Assembly: GCA_002737665.1 (NCBI GenBank)
Contig: NSIF01000007.1
Span: 1 to 46,650, forward strand
Source: Flavobacteriales bacterium
GTDB taxonomy: Bacteria; Bacteroidota; Bacteroidia; Palsa-965
Direction: 5' to 3'
DNA: 46,650 nt
The position numbers and the translations under genes are program-made. Of this stretch, positions 8,028 through 16,286 are shown piece by piece. Each line of letters starts with the position of its first letter. Positions within the stretch are counted from its first letter, which is position 1. The notes beneath the pieces were generated by a model. The model had not been told where the DNA came from and searched no databases. It saw only the letters and a list, made by a program, of their open reading frames with translations.

Positions 8028-10172
8028 ATGAAAACTAAATATATTCTTTTTTCTATAGCTTTACTTCTAAGCGTAAGGTTGAATGCTCAGGTTAATGTAG
8101 ATTTTGTTTCAGAAAATTTTTCCGATAAAAAAGCATACAAGGAGGCTGCAAAACATTTTGATCAAGGTCGTATTTTGTTTAAGCAAGCAAGTGAAATATA
8201 CAATATCCAACTTAAATTTTTTATTGACGATAATTATTTTTTACCTAGCGGAATTAATGAAATGCAAGGCGCTGGCTTGGATGGATTTAAAAAGGCACTT
8301 GAGGAATTTAAAATCGCCTATTTGTTTAATCCTAATTGTGCAATTTTAAATTACAAAATGGCAATTTGTTATTATAATATTCCTGTGCAACGATTATTGG
8401 GTTTATCCTATATCGAAAAAGCCATTATGCTTAATCCTGTGGTTGATGAACTTGCACAATATTATCTTGGGCGGTTGTATCATTTGCACGCGCAGTGGGA
8501 CAAGGCTGTTATTGCTTATGGTGCTTATCGCGTTACACTTACTAGTAATCCAGACGGCAATAAAGCTAAAATTGTGGATATAGCTCGTAAAAGCAGAGAA
8601 TGTTTTGCAGGTCAAGAAATGCAGCGAAATCCGCAACGTGTTTTTATTGATAATATTGGTGAGATGATTAATTCTAATGAAGCTGAATATTCTCCAATTA
8701 TCACTGCAGACGAAAGTTCAATGTTTTTTACATCTCGCCGTGCAACAACAGGGAAACAAAAATTTGATAAAGACATGCAGTATTTTGAAGATCTGTATCA
8801 ATCTGTTTATACTGATGGTAAGTGGTCTGCAGGAGTAAATATCGGCAAACCAATTAACAGTGATGTTCATGATGCCACTGCAGGTATTTCACCTGATGGA
8901 CAAAAATTATATGTTTACCGTCAAACAAAGGGCGGCGATTTATATGAATCTGTATTGAAAGGGAATCGTTGGACTGAACCACAACGAATGAATAAAAATA
9001 TTAATTCTAAAAAACATGAATCTACAGTTTCCCTTTCTTACGATGGGAAAAAATTGTATTTTATAAGTGATAAGAATGGAGGAATTGGTAATCGTGACAT
9101 CTATTTTTCTACTATGGATTCAAAAAACAATTGGGGTCCTTCAACTAATATTGGTGTTCCAATTAATACTGTTTATGGTGAAGAAGGTGTATTCATTCAT
9201 CCGGATGGAAAAACGATTTATTTTTCTTCACAAGGACACAATACAATGGGGGGGTATGATATTTTTAAAAGTGAATTTTCGAATGGTAGTTGGGGCGAGC
9301 CAATTAATTTAGGTTGGCCAATTAATGGACCCGATGACGATGTTTTTTTTGTAATTTCTGCTAATGGAAAACATGGTTATTTTGCTACGAATAAGGCAGG
9401 CGGATACGGAGAAAAAGATATTTATAAAATTACATTTTTAGGTCCCGAAAAAACATTAGCATTAAGTGCTGAGGACAATTTGCTCGCCGGAGTAGCACGG
9501 CCAGTAAAAAATGTTGAATCATTAATGCCTGTTGACATCATAACAGCTCAGGTAACTATTTTAAAGGGAACTGTTACGGATAAATCAACTCAATTGCCAT
9601 TAGGTGCTTCAATTGAAATTGTTGACAATACACTCAATCAGACAATTGCTACATTCACTGGAAATAGTGTTTCAGGTAAATACCTTGTTTCCTTACCTTC
9701 TGGAAAAAATTATGGAATTGCAGTTAAAATGGATGGTTATCTTTTCCAATCCGAAAATTTCGATATCCCTGTCATTGCTACATATCAAGAAATAATTAAA
9801 AATATAGAACTTGAGAAAATTGATGTGGGTGCAACAATTGTACTTCGAAATATTTTCTTTGATACTGATAAATCTACTTTGAAAATTGAATCTTCAATAG
9901 AGTTAGATCGTTTAGTAGATATTTTGCAGGATAATTCTACATTGCGGATAGAATTATCGGGCTATACCGATAGTCGCGGTAACGATGAGTACAATCTAAA
10001 ACTTTCTGAAGCTCGTGCAAAAGCTTGCGTAGATTATTTAGTGGCGCATAAAATAAAATCAACTCGTTTAGAATTTAAAGGATTTGGTGAAACAAATGCT
10101 ATCGATTCAAACGATACAGAGGTTGGACGCGCTAATAATCGTAGAACAGAGTTTAAGATTCTTTCAAAATAG
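8028..10172 (+). CDS. PorE-like envelope protein: TPR, WD40-like propeller, carboxypeptidase-regulatory-like and OmpA domains
   Basis: A 714-residue protein with a signal peptide (cleavage near residue 20, LNAQ, no lipobox). Domain order: TPR-like helices (about 35-170), a five-bladed PD40/WD40-like beta propeller (about 205-470; repeated patterns such as ISPDGQKLYVY, LSYDGKKLYFISD, IHPDGKTIYFSS and ISANGKHGYFAT), a carboxypeptidase-regulatory-like beta sandwich (about 514-590, GTVTDKSTQLPLGASIEIVD), and an OmpA peptidoglycan-binding domain (604-714; GYTDSRGNDEYNLKLSEARA). This is the same architecture as PorE of the type IX secretion system, which links that system to peptidoglycan. Bacteroidota carry many paralogues with this layout, and this one lacks the PorE lipobox, so T9SS membership is not shown. 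Confidence 0.9.
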   Translation: MKTKYILFSIALLLSVRLNAQVNVDFVSENFSDKKAYKEAAKHFDQGRILFKQASEIYNIQLKFFIDDNYFLPSGINEMQGAGLDGFKKALEEFKIAYLFNPNCAILNYKMAICYYNIPVQRLLGLSYIEKAIMLNPVVDELAQYYLGRLYHLHAQWDKAVIAYGAYRVTLTSNPDGNKAKIVDIARKSRECFAGQEMQRNPQRVFIDNIGEMINSNEAEYSPIITADESSMFFTSRRATTGKQKFDKDMQYFEDLYQSVYTDGKWSAGVNIGKPINSDVHDATAGISPDGQKLYVYRQTKGGDLYESVLKGNRWTEPQRMNKNINSKKHESTVSLSYDGKKLYFISDKNGGIGNRDIYFSTMDSKNNWGPSTNIGVPINTVYGEEGVFIHPDGKTIYFSSQGHNTMGGYDIFKSEFSNGSWGEPINLGWPINGPDDDVFFVISANGKHGYFATNKAGGYGEKDIYKITFLGPEKTLALSAEDNLLAGVARPVKNVESLMPVDIITAQVTILKGTVTDKSTQLPLGASIEIVDNTLNQTIATFTGNSVSGKYLVSLPSGKNYGIAVKMDGYLFQSENFDIPVIATYQEIIKNIELEKIDVGATIVLRNIFFDTDKSTLKIESSIELDRLVDILQDNSTLRIELSGYTDSRGNDEYNLKLSEARAKACVDYLVAHKIKSTRLEFKGFGETNAIDSNDTEVGRANNRRTEFKILSK

Positions 10173-10226
10173 GTTGCTTCTATTTTTAGTTTTATTTGGA
10201 ATTTGAATTTCTGAATTTTAAATGAC

Positions 10227-10922
10227 ATGAATGGAATCTTGGATCATCAAGTAGTGCAAACTCAAGATGGATCGGATACAATTTTTTCTTCTCAATTTAA
10301 CCAACACTTTCATTCTATTCATGGTGCCATGCAGGAATCGTTGCATGTGTACATGAAAATGGGTTTCGATTTTGTGACAACCAATGAACTTGATATTCTT
10401 GAAATTGGTTTTGGAACCGGGTTAAATACATTTCTTGTTGCCCGGGAATGTTTACTTAATCATTCAAGAAGTGTCAGGTATTGTTCTATTGAAAAGTTTC
10501 CTCTGAATTTAGAGATCGCAAAGCAATTGAATTATGCATCGGACGATTTGTATCAACAATTATTTTTGAAAATACACGAGTGTGAATGGAATACGAATGT
10601 CGAAATTCAAACTAACTTTATTTTAACTAAACTTCAAATTGCATTTACGGATTTTAGGCCATCAGCGCATAAATTCGATTTGATTTTTTTTGATGCATTT
10701 TCGCCAACTGTTCAGCCTGAATTGTGGACAGAAGAAATTTTCAAAAAATTATTTACGTCAATGAAAAAAAACGGAATTCTCGTAACGTATTGTGCGAAAG
10801 GGCAGGTGAGGAGAAATATGATTGCTGCAGGATTTTCTGTGGAACGATTACAAGGTCCACCTGGAAAGAGAGAAATGTTAAGAGCAAAAAAAAATGCTGA
10901 ACAGTTTCCCATTCAGCATTAA
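10227..10922 (+). CDS. mnmD: tRNA (5-methylaminomethyl-2-thiouridine)(34) methyltransferase MnmD
   Basis: A 231-residue SAM-dependent methyltransferase matching the stand-alone MnmD family, equivalent to the N-terminal domain of E. coli MnmC. It converts 5-aminomethyl(-2-thio)uridine at wobble position 34 to the methylaminomethyl form. Motif I is EIGFGTGLNTFL, the post-I acidic region is RYCSIEKFP, motif IV is FDLIFFDAFSP, and the end GILVTYCAKGQVRRNMIAAGF...GPPGKREMLRA is the family signature. No oxidoreductase domain follows, as is usual outside proteobacteria. The last 30 bases form the stem-loop that acts as terminator of the convergent glutamate dehydrogenase gene. Functionally it links with mnmH-selD at 38685-40786, which act on the same base. 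Confidence 0.92.
   Translation: MNGILDHQVVQTQDGSDTIFSSQFNQHFHSIHGAMQESLHVYMKMGFDFVTTNELDILEIGFGTGLNTFLVARECLLNHSRSVRYCSIEKFPLNLEIAKQLNYASDDLYQQLFLKIHECEWNTNVEIQTNFILTKLQIAFTDFRPSAHKFDLIFFDAFSPTVQPELWTEEIFKKLFTSMKKNGILVTYCAKGQVRRNMIAAGFSVERLQGPPGKREMLRAKKNAEQFPIQH
10886..10920 (-). terminator. Intrinsic terminator of the glutamate dehydrogenase gene, inside the mnmD 3' end
   Basis: Perfect 9-base stem AATGCTGAA (10893-10901) and TTCAGCATT (10912-10920) with a 10-base loop. Read on the minus strand the stem is followed by an uninterrupted run of U (complement of the A run 10886-10894), the layout of a factor-independent terminator. On the plus strand it is followed by mixed AT sequence, so it is weaker for mnmD. 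The whole element overlaps mnmD codons up to its stop. Confidence 0.8.
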
Positions 10923-10939
10923 TAATTATTAATCGTTAA

Positions 10940-12214
10940 TTAGAACTGGCCTTTATAACGAATCGCTTTATCCAAACGTTTCAACGCTGTAATGTAAGCA
11001 CCAATTCGCATGCTCGTTTTATATTGTTGAGAGTTGTACCAACAGTTTTCGAATGCCTGAGCCATCGAGGTGTCATGTTTTGCATTTACTTCTTCTTCTG
11101 TCCAGTAGTGTCCGTATTTATTTTGTACCCACTCGAAGTAAGAAACAGTAACACCTCCACCATTTGCAAGAACATCTGGAACAACTATGATTCCCTTGTT
11201 ATTTAAAATTTCATCGGCTTCTGCTTCTGTAGGACCATTTGCTCCTTCAACAATTAACTTAGCTTTAATATCCTTTGCATTCGCCTCAGTTATTACACCT
11301 TGGATAGCCGCAGGTACAATTAGATCAACATTTAATGTGAGGATAGAATTTTTGTCGATTTCTTCTCCGCCAGTAAATCCTTTAAGAATATTTCCATTAC
11401 TTGCAGCAAATTTTATGGCAGCATCAATATCAATTCCATTTTCATTAAAGTAGGCAGCGGTATGATCGGAAATAGCCTGAATTTTTATGCTTTTAGATGC
11501 GAGTAAGCGTGCAGCGTTGGAACCAACATTTCCGAAACCTTGAACAGCAGCAGTTGCAGTTTTATGATTAATCCCCATTTTTTTCATAGCTGCAAGTGCA
11601 GCTACCATTACACCTCTGCCGGTTGCAGCCTCACGACCTTTTGAACCGCCGAGTGTAATTGGTTTTCCTGTTACAACTCCTGGACAGTCTTCACCTTTGA
11701 TGCGGTTAAATTCGTCAAGCAACCATGCCATTTCACGTTTTCCTGTTCCCATATCTGGTGCTGGGACATCTTTATTTTCACCAAAAATATCGGCCATTGA
11801 TCGTGTGTAAGCACGTGTCATACGCTCTAATTCACCTTCCGACATTTTTCGAGGATCGCATTTTACGCCACCTTTTCCACCACCGTAAGGAATATTTGCA
11901 ATAGCACATTTAATGGTCATCCATGCAGCAAGTGCTCTAACTTCATCATCGTTCACATCCATTGCATATCTTATTCCACCTTTCGATGGTCCAAGATGCG
12001 TAGAATGTATTGTACGAAACCCCTCAAAAACTTTTATGGATCCATCATCCATTTTTACAGGAAGACTTACTTTAACTTCCTTCTTCGGATGTCGAAGTAT
12101 TTCTGCTATCTCAGGTTTTATTCCGAACAGTTCAGCAGCTTTATCTAATCGTGCTAGCACAGCATGAAACATGCTTTGGTGAGTTGTGGTGTCTGGTTTA
12201 GTAGTCGATTCCAT
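10940..12214 (-). CDS. Glutamate dehydrogenase (Glu/Leu/Phe/Val dehydrogenase family)
   Basis: A 424-residue enzyme interconverting glutamate and 2-oxoglutarate plus ammonium with NAD(P). The catalytic region is visible as GPSKGGIRY, then PYGGGKGGVKCDP (catalytic lysine in KGGV) and DVPAPDMGTGKREM; the Rossmann domain carries VQGFGNVGSNAARLL. Length and sequence style resemble the catabolic RocG/GudB type of Bacillus (about 424 residues) and not the 447-residue GdhA of E. coli, but cofactor preference cannot be stated. It is monocistronic: a strong terminator follows it and cdsA lies upstream behind a 154-base gap. A possible -7 box on its strand (TACGTTTG, 12316-12309) lacks a properly spaced partner. 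Confidence 0.93.
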   Translation of the reverse strand: MESTTKPDTTTHQSMFHAVLARLDKAAELFGIKPEIAEILRHPKKEVKVSLPVKMDDGSIKVFEGFRTIHSTHLGPSKGGIRYAMDVNDDEVRALAAWMTIKCAIANIPYGGGKGGVKCDPRKMSEGELERMTRAYTRSMADIFGENKDVPAPDMGTGKREMAWLLDEFNRIKGEDCPGVVTGKPITLGGSKGREAATGRGVMVAALAAMKKMGINHKTATAAVQGFGNVGSNAARLLASKSIKIQAISDHTAAYFNENGIDIDAAIKFAASNGNILKGFTGGEEIDKNSILTLNVDLIVPAAIQGVITEANAKDIKAKLIVEGANGPTEAEADEILNNKGIIVVPDVLANGGGVTVSYFEWVQNKYGHYWTEEEVNAKHDTSMAQAFENCWYNSQQYKTSMRIGAYITALKRLDKAIRYKGQF

Positions 12215-12368
12215 TTTTTGCAGATATATAATCTGATATTAGTTAAATTATTGATTTAATTAACGTACGAAATTAAGTATAATTTTGGATTTGTAATTCA
12301 TTGGTAATCAAACGTATTCAGTCAATGGTCCAATTTCGTTAATATTGAAATCTATGCATTTTTCGTAG

Positions 12369-13220
12369 TTAGAGAGCAAAAATCCAATAATAGACAACTA
12401 CAAATGGTGTTGAAAGTAAAAAAGAGTCAAATCGATCAAGAATGCCTCCGTGCCCAGGGAAAATTTTCCCCGAGTCTTTAACTCCAATACTTCTTTTGAA
12501 CATAGATTCTACTAGGTCGCCTAGCGTTCCTGTTATGGCAATAATACCTGCAAGGATAATCCAATGCATCGTGTTTAGATCATGGTAGAAAATTGAAATA
12601 ATAAATCCACTGAGTAGGGCGAATAGTGCTCCACCAACAAACCCTTCCCAAGTTTTTTTTGGTGAAATGCGCTCAACTAATTTATGTTTCCCGAAAATTT
12701 TTCCGCACACATAAGCCATTGTGTCTGTCGTCCACATGATTATGAAAAATGCAAGTAATGGATGAAAATTATACATTATTTCAGATTTAGAATCGCTCAT
12801 CTTAAATAAAATAATATTCCATAAAGCAAATGGAAGTGCAATGTAAAGCCAACCTAAAATGGTATAAGCAATATTTAAAAATGGCAGTTCTTTCTTTCTG
12901 AAAAGTTCAATAAAAAAAAGCAGAAATGGAATAAAATACAATATTGAAAATAGGTACTTTTCTATATTGACGGAAGGAAATGATGTTCGATTTTTTGCAA
13001 AAAAAACAAATAAAAATAGGGATGCTCCAAGTAGTACGCCTAAAAATGTTTGTGGTATTGCGCCAGTTTCTTTAATTAATTTGTAAAATTCCAAAAGTCC
13101 GAGGATGATAAGTAGTAAAAATAACCCTGCAAAACTCCATTGGCTTAAGGTGATGCAAGAAACGAGTACAGCAATGAAAACAATACCCGTACATAAGCGT
13201 TGATAAAAATTCTTATCCAT
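12369..13220 (-). CDS. cdsA: Phosphatidate cytidylyltransferase CdsA
   Basis: A 283-residue polytopic inner-membrane enzyme making CDP-diacylglycerol from phosphatidate and CTP, the branch point of phospholipid synthesis. Around seven to eight hydrophobic segments are present. The family signature is complete near the C-terminus: SMFKRSIGVKDSGKIFPGH followed by GGILDRFDS. SPKKTWEGFVGG upstream is the second conserved block. It is the last gene of the minus-strand rsfS-ftsH-LUD-cdsA unit and starts 14 bases after the LUD gene. No terminator hairpin is evident after it. Confidence 0.93.
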   Translation of the reverse strand: MDKNFYQRLCTGIVFIAVLVSCITLSQWSFAGLFLLLIILGLLEFYKLIKETGAIPQTFLGVLLGASLFLFVFFAKNRTSFPSVNIEKYLFSILYFIPFLLFFIELFRKKELPFLNIAYTILGWLYIALPFALWNIILFKMSDSKSEIMYNFHPLLAFFIIMWTTDTMAYVCGKIFGKHKLVERISPKKTWEGFVGGALFALLSGFIISIFYHDLNTMHWIILAGIIAITGTLGDLVESMFKRSIGVKDSGKIFPGHGGILDRFDSFLLSTPFVVVYYWIFAL

Positions 13221-13234
13221 AGTTATTTAACTAT

Positions 13235-13894
13235 TTAAGATTCATTGTAAGATCCCATGTCATCAATCATAAAAACATAAATTTCTTTTGGGCCATGTGC
13301 GCCTTGAATTAATATTTTTTCGATGTCAGCGCTTTTGCTTGGTCCTGTGATTACCGACACAAAGGAAGGCATTTCGTTGTTGTATTTTGTTTTCACTGCT
13401 TTTAGCGCCTCTTTCATATGCATCACCAGTTGCGATGTTTTGGCAACTACAATATGTTGTTGTGGGGAAACAGTAGCTTTACGACTTATTATTTGTTTGG
13501 AAGAAATTAAGATACTCCCAGTGCGTGCAATTAGAAACTCACAGCTGGTAACACTTGTTCCTGCCTGTTCTAATTCTTCTATGGAAGATAAATAAGAGGT
13601 GTTCGATTGCTTGAGTAATTCTTGAATTGCTGGTTCAGCACACCATATTTCCCCGAAACTTTCGTCTTCAATTAATGCGGCTATATTCGTAATGAAATCT
13701 TCCGCATGCTCACAAAAAATAAAATTTCCTCCAACATCTGAAAACTGCTGAGCGAATATTATTTCAATAGAATCTTCCGATTCAATATAAATATTTGAAT
13801 CGTAGTCTATCGACCCAGCTTCAATTCTCGACTTATTAAGTAGAGCAGTCCGCACTTTTTTTAAAATTTTTTCTCTTGAAGTGCTATCTTCCAT
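13235..13894 (-). CDS. LUD domain (LutC/YkgG-like) protein
   Basis: A 219-residue protein of the LUD/LutC family. The C-terminal part has the typical 'L-x-A-R-T-G-S-I-L-I-S-S' strand (EFLIARTGSILISS), VSPQQHIVVAKTSQLV and the end SVITGPSKSADIEKILIQGA followed by HGPKE, conserved in this family. LutC works with LutA and LutB in L-lactate oxidation, but no lutA or lutB is near here. From memory, in Bacteroidota a lone LUD gene commonly lies between ftsH and cdsA as it does here (30 and 14 bases away), so it probably has a separate, undetermined role. Cytoplasmic; no signal peptide. Confidence 0.85.
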   Translation of the reverse strand: MEDSTSREKILKKVRTALLNKSRIEAGSIDYDSNIYIESEDSIEIIFAQQFSDVGGNFIFCEHAEDFITNIAALIEDESFGEIWCAEPAIQELLKQSNTSYLSSIEELEQAGTSVTSCEFLIARTGSILISSKQIISRKATVSPQQHIVVAKTSQLVMHMKEALKAVKTKYNNEMPSFVSVITGPSKSADIEKILIQGAHGPKEIYVFMIDDMGSYNES

Positions 13895-13924
13895 ATTTAA
13901 GTTAGAAAAATCTTGCTTTGTTCA

Positions 13925-16201
13925 TTAATTATTTTCCACTTTCTTTTCTTCGCTATTATTTAATGATTCAATAGGTTCTGTCTTTTGGTCAGCAATCATT
14001 TTTTCTTGAGCTAACTTATCTGATTCTTCTTTTTCTTTTTCGATGTCTTTATCAAACAAACGTTTTCCGAAAATGATTTCAAGATCTTCTTTGAAAATTA
14101 CTTCCTTCTCTATTAGTTTTGCAGCTAATTGATCTAATTTATCACGATTGTCGCGAAGTAATTGTTTCGTTTTTTCGTACGCAGAATCAATTAGCTTTTT
14201 AACTTCCTCGTCAATAATTTCAGCTGTTTTGTCACTGTATGGTTTTTGCATCATGAATTCCTGACCGCTTGTATCGTAGTAAGAAATATTTCCAATTTTA
14301 TCATTCAGTCCATAATACATAACCATTGCATAAGCTTGTTTGGTTATGCGTTCTAAATCGCTCAATGCTCCTGTAGAAATTTTTCCAAAGACTACTTCTT
14401 CTGCAGCGCGACCACCAAGTGTAGCACAGATTTCATCGTAGAATTGATCAGTAGTTGTAATTTGTCTTTCATCAGGTAAATACCAAGCTGCTCCTAACGA
14501 ACGTCCACGAGGAACGATAGTTACTTTAACCAAAGGAGCCGCGTGCTCGAGCATCCAACTTACAGTTGCATGACCAGCCTCGTGGAAAGCGATAACTTTC
14601 TTCTCGCCTTTGGAAACAATTTTATTTTTCTTTTCCAGTCCACCGATGATACGATCTACTGCATCTAAAAAATCTTGACGCTCAACAAATTTTTTGTCAT
14701 GGCGAGCTGCAATTAATGCTGCTTCGTTGCAAATGTTTGCAATATCGGCACCAGAAAATCCAGGAGTTTGCTTTGCAAGAAAATCTAAGTCCACTGTTGT
14801 ATCAATTTTAAGTGGTTTCAAATGAACTTGGAAAATAGCTCTTCGTTCATTTAAATCTGGTAGGTCAACAAAAATCTGTCTGTCAAATCTGCCTGCACGA
14901 AGTAGTGCTCGGTCTAATATATCAGCTCTATTGGTGGCAGCAAGAATAATTACCCCAGAGTTTGTACCGAAGCCATCCATCTCTGTCAACAATTGGTTCA
15001 ATGTATTTTCACGCTCATCATTTGAGCCTTGAGCAGCACTTCTTCCACGTGCACGTCCAATAGCGTCAATCTCGTCGATGAAAATGATGCATGGTGATTT
15101 TTCTTTTGCTTGCTTGAATAAATCTCTTACCCGAGATGCTCCTACACCTACAAACATTTCCACGAAATCTGAACCTGATAAGGAGAAAAATGGAACTTTC
15201 GCTTCTCCAGCAACAGCTTTTGCTATTAATGTTTTTCCAGTTCCTGGAGGACCAACCAACAACGCACCTTTTGGAATTTTTGCACCTAAGTCAGTATATT
15301 TTTTCGGATTTTTCAAGAAATCCACAATTTCTTTGATCTCCACTTTTGCTTCTTCCAATCCAGCCACATCGTTGAACGTGGTATTAACCATGGTGTCTTT
15401 GTCGAACAGCGTAGCTTTAGATTTTCCGATATTAAAAATTTGTGATCCACCACCTCCGCCCATTCGTCGCATAAAGAAAATCCAAATGATAATCATTATT
15501 GCCAATGGAAGTATCCACGATAAATGATCTGAAAAGGAGGTACGCTTTATTTCCTCAATAGCAATTGTATAATCCTTTTTCTTTCCTATTGAGGTAATTT
15601 TTTCATTGAAATACTTTTGAGAAATAATACTGCTATCTGTTTTTTTGCAAAGCGCAGCAATGTCAGCATCAGAATAACCTTCTGTTTTTCCGGCTAAAAT
15701 ATCCAGATTTACAGTTGAATCAAGTTTCAACTGCTTTAAATGAACTTGGAAACTTACTATGCGCTCATTAAATCTATTATCCAGCTGTGTTTGAATAATT
15801 ATATCATTGAGATTCTCAGACCAACTATTTTCCAATTTCAAATGTGGCACATGCGGTGGTGTTGCACCTTTCCAATTTTTGAATTTTGCTTTTAAAGCTC
15901 TAACGGAATTGCTTGAATCTGCTGAGGTGTTTAATACAATTTCAAGTTTATTGTTGTCATTACTTATTCTTTGCATTTTTTCAATAGCATGATCTTTAAC
16001 CAATGCTGTAAATTCTGTATAATTTACCTGCGGAATTTCTTCCATCATTGTTGGTACAAAAAAGCTAATAAGGCCTACAACTAAAATGATGTAAACCCAC
16101 ATAAAACCTGATGGCGAGCGTGGAATTTGTGGTTTACGTGGAGTAAATCCGTTTTTACGCTTCTCTTCATTTGAATTACCTTTATTGATATCTTCACTCA
16201 T
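13925..16201 (-). CDS. ftsH: ATP-dependent zinc metalloprotease FtsH with an internal lid-segment duplication
   Basis: A 758-residue membrane-anchored AAA+ protease that degrades misfolded and regulated membrane and cytosolic proteins. Membrane helices at about 34-52 and 229-245 enclose the periplasmic part. The AAA+ domain has Walker A GPPGTGKT (317-324), Walker B IIFIDEID (372-379) and the SRH arginines near 435-441; the protease has HEAGH (540-544) with D615 as third zinc ligand. The protein is longer than the roughly 640-700 usual. The periplasmic part is about 176 residues and holds, at 143-188, a copy of the AAA+ lid segment 449-494 (26 of 46 identical). All catalytic residues are intact, so the enzyme should be active. 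The C-terminal tail is acidic and lysine-rich. It follows rsfS by 85 bases and precedes the LUD gene by 30. Confidence 0.96.
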   Translation of the reverse strand: MSEDINKGNSNEEKRKNGFTPRKPQIPRSPSGFMWVYIILVVGLISFFVPTMMEEIPQVNYTEFTALVKDHAIEKMQRISNDNNKLEIVLNTSADSSNSVRALKAKFKNWKGATPPHVPHLKLENSWSENLNDIIIQTQLDNRFNERIVSFQVHLKQLKLDSTVNLDILAGKTEGYSDADIAALCKKTDSSIISQKYFNEKITSIGKKKDYTIAIEEIKRTSFSDHLSWILPLAIMIIIWIFFMRRMGGGGGSQIFNIGKSKATLFDKDTMVNTTFNDVAGLEEAKVEIKEIVDFLKNPKKYTDLGAKIPKGALLVGPPGTGKTLIAKAVAGEAKVPFFSLSGSDFVEMFVGVGASRVRDLFKQAKEKSPCIIFIDEIDAIGRARGRSAAQGSNDERENTLNQLLTEMDGFGTNSGVIILAATNRADILDRALLRAGRFDRQIFVDLPDLNERRAIFQVHLKPLKIDTTVDLDFLAKQTPGFSGADIANICNEAALIAARHDKKFVERQDFLDAVDRIIGGLEKKNKIVSKGEKKVIAFHEAGHATVSWMLEHAAPLVKVTIVPRGRSLGAAWYLPDERQITTTDQFYDEICATLGGRAAEEVVFGKISTGALSDLERITKQAYAMVMYYGLNDKIGNISYYDTSGQEFMMQKPYSDKTAEIIDEEVKKLIDSAYEKTKQLLRDNRDKLDQLAAKLIEKEVIFKEDLEIIFGKRLFDKDIEKEKEESDKLAQEKMIADQKTEPIESLNNSEEKKVENN
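15638..15775 (-). repeat. Diverged copy of the ftsH AAA+ lid-coding segment inside the periplasmic-domain coding region
   Basis: Aligns without gaps with 14720-14857 in the same gene: 26 of 46 encoded residues and about 90 of 138 bases agree by hand count, including a 15-base identical run (15738-15752 and 14820-14834). Shared protein landmarks are NER, FQVHLK, LK-x-D-x-TV-x-LD-x-LA, ADIA and C. The copy is flanked by two short matches, RFNE (143-146) and YFNE (197-200). Confidence 0.88.
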
Positions 16202-16286
16202 ACTCTATTTTTTTTTATTTAATCTTGTTGTGAATTGTTTATTGAAACTTCTTTACGATGTTTGATCTGGTAAGTGCTGTAATTTT

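Noticed and set aside
12309-12316. CAAACGTA, a -7 match on the minus strand before the glutamate dehydrogenase gene.
   Set aside because: The only TTG nearby is 14 bases away, outside the accepted spacing, so I did not list it as a promoter.
15078-15527. A 149-codon plus-strand frame inside ftsH.
   Set aside because: Antisense shadow of the conserved AAA+ domain; composition follows ftsH codons and no homology-like motifs appear.
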